From NCBI GenBank assembly GCA_030036975.1, contig JASHSE010000357.1, forward strand, positions 1-6,223: 6,223 nt of DNA, written 5' to 3'. Position 1 is the first letter of the stretch. Each line of letters opens with the position of its first letter. Below the pieces are notes generated by a model. It saw nothing but the letters and a program-made list of their open reading frames with translations. It was not told where the DNA came from and searched no databases. Position numbers and translations under genes: made by a program. Positions 5,556-6,223 of this stretch are shown one piece after another. Source of the DNA: Xanthobacteraceae bacterium (GTDB lineage: Bacteria; Pseudomonadota; Alphaproteobacteria; Rhizobiales; Xanthobacteraceae).

Positions 5556-6176
5556 CTACGCTTTGTTTGTTGAGCTGTCGTCGTCAGCGTCGCCAAATCC
5601 GCCCGCCACCATGGCGAGATGGACCTTGTTCTGAAAGGTTGCATCGGCGCCGCGGGTCAGCAGTTCGACATTGTCCGCAATGCTGCCAAGGAGCGCTTCG
5701 ACCCACGGCCGCTCACTCTTGGCGAAGTCGTTCAACACATAGGCCTGGACGAGGTCCTTGTTGCCGGGATGGCCGACGCCGATGCGCACGCGCCGGTAAT
5801 CGTTGCCGATGTGCTCCGAGATGGAGCGCAGTCCGTTATGCCCGGCGATGCCGCCGCCTGCTTTCACCCGGAGCTTCGCAGACGGTAGATCGATCTCATC
5901 GTGGAACACGATCACGTCGCCGACCGGAATTTTGTAGAAATGCATTGCCTCGGCGACGGCGCGGCCGGATTCGTTCATGAAAGTACCGGGCAGCAGCAGG
6001 AGCGCGCGCACCCCGCCGACCGGCCCCTCGCAAGCCACCCCGGCAAAGCGCCGGCGCCACGGCCCGATACCGTGGCGCTTGGCAATCGCCTGCACGGCCA
6101 TGAAGCCGACATTGTGCCGGTTCCCGACATACCGAGCCCCTGGATTGCCCAAGCCCACCAGGAGCAGCATCGGCAT
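5556..6176 (-). CDS. pth: Peptidyl-tRNA hydrolase
   Basis: Pth releases tRNA from peptidyl-tRNAs dropped by the ribosome, a reaction needed to recycle tRNA in the cytosol. From the ATG at 6176 the protein has 206 residues, and the catalytic positions fall within one residue of E. coli numbering: N11 in VGLGNPG, H21 in NRHNVGF, N68 in FMNESG, D93 in FHDEIDLP and N114 in GGGIAGHNGL. The C-terminal tail (DADDDSSTNKA) is acidic and variable. Possible starts are TTG 6188, ATG 6176 and ATG 6170. The TTG sits directly against the GAGG at the rplY stop, too close for initiation from it. ATG 6170 gives MLLLVGLGNPG, like many homologues, so the exact start is unsettled. It lies 16 bases after rplY and 24 before ychF, consistent with one translation-related operon. 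Confidence 0.95.
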   Translation of the reverse strand: MPMLLLVGLGNPGARYVGNRHNVGFMAVQAIAKRHGIGPWRRRFAGVACEGPVGGVRALLLLPGTFMNESGRAVAEAMHFYKIPVGDVIVFHDEIDLPSAKLRVKAGGGIAGHNGLRSISEHIGNDYRRVRIGVGHPGNKDLVQAYVLNDFAKSERPWVEALLGSIADNVELLTRGADATFQNKVHLAMVAGGFGDADDDSSTNKA

Positions 6177-6192
6177 GGTCCCGGGCAAAACC

Positions 6193-6223
6193 TCACTTCT
6201 TCTCTGGCGCGGCCGCGGCCGGC
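6193..6223 (-). CDS. rplY: 3' end of ribosomal protein L25 (Ctc/TL5 family), partial
   Basis: Nine codons and a TGA stop (6195-6193) are visible, encoding PAAAAPEKK. Alphaproteobacterial L25 of the long TL5/Ctc type commonly ends in an alanine/proline-rich tail closing with lysines, and rplY directly precedes pth in Rhizobiales. The call rests mostly on this gene order, because the 5S rRNA-binding domain lies outside the window. The stop is 16 bases from the preferred pth start, so the two are probably co-transcribed. Confidence 0.65.
   Translation of the reverse strand, partial: PAAAAPEKK

Noticed and set aside
5007..5573. 188-codon plus-strand open frame opposite ychF
   Set aside because: It is antisense to conserved ychF sequence with no motif or convincing ribosome site of its own.

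Overview
The window comes from a GC-rich chromosome, most likely an alphaproteobacterium of the order Rhizobiales (Bradyrhizobium/Rhodopseudomonas-like). This is inferred from the rplY-pth-ychF gene order, the HWE-type histidine kinase, the small receiver protein and the high GC at third codon positions. I see no insertion sequence, tRNA, rRNA, CRISPR array or other sign of recent transfer.

Layout, left to right. Positions 2-133 (+) hold the last codons of an unidentified gene whose stop lies in a short tandem repeat. Positions 134-388 are non-coding, with a candidate terminator hairpin, an EcfG-like promoter motif and a second hairpin. They lead into a single-domain response regulator (389-802, +). 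Converging on it, and overlapping its 3' end by 11 bases, is a minus-strand operon read right to left: kaiC (4324-2582), kaiB (2585-2286) and an HWE-family PAS histidine kinase (2276-792). kaiC and kaiB overlap by 4 bases and kaiB is 9 bases from the kinase, so the three are probably co-transcribed. Further right, after a 100-base gap with a hairpin, comes a minus-strand housekeeping block in the order rplY (3' end only), pth and ychF.

The notable content is the Kai locus. It encodes a double-ATPase KaiC and a KaiB but no KaiA. KaiC carries a Ser-Ser pair at the autophosphorylation site and an ~80-residue, charged coiled-coil tail in place of the cyanobacterial KaiA-binding tail. These traits match the KaiC2-type KaiBC systems of purple bacteria such as Rhodobacter sphaeroides, described as hourglass-like rather than self-sustained oscillators. 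The adjacent kinase and receiver are a plausible output (or input) branch: timing state in KaiC/KaiB, phosphotransfer from the kinase to a stand-alone receiver. That link is inferred from gene order only. An EcfG-like promoter in front of the receiver would, if real, tie the module to the general stress response.

The right-hand genes serve translation: ribosomal protein L25, peptidyl-tRNA hydrolase and the YchF/OLA1 ATPase. They appear unrelated to the Kai genes.
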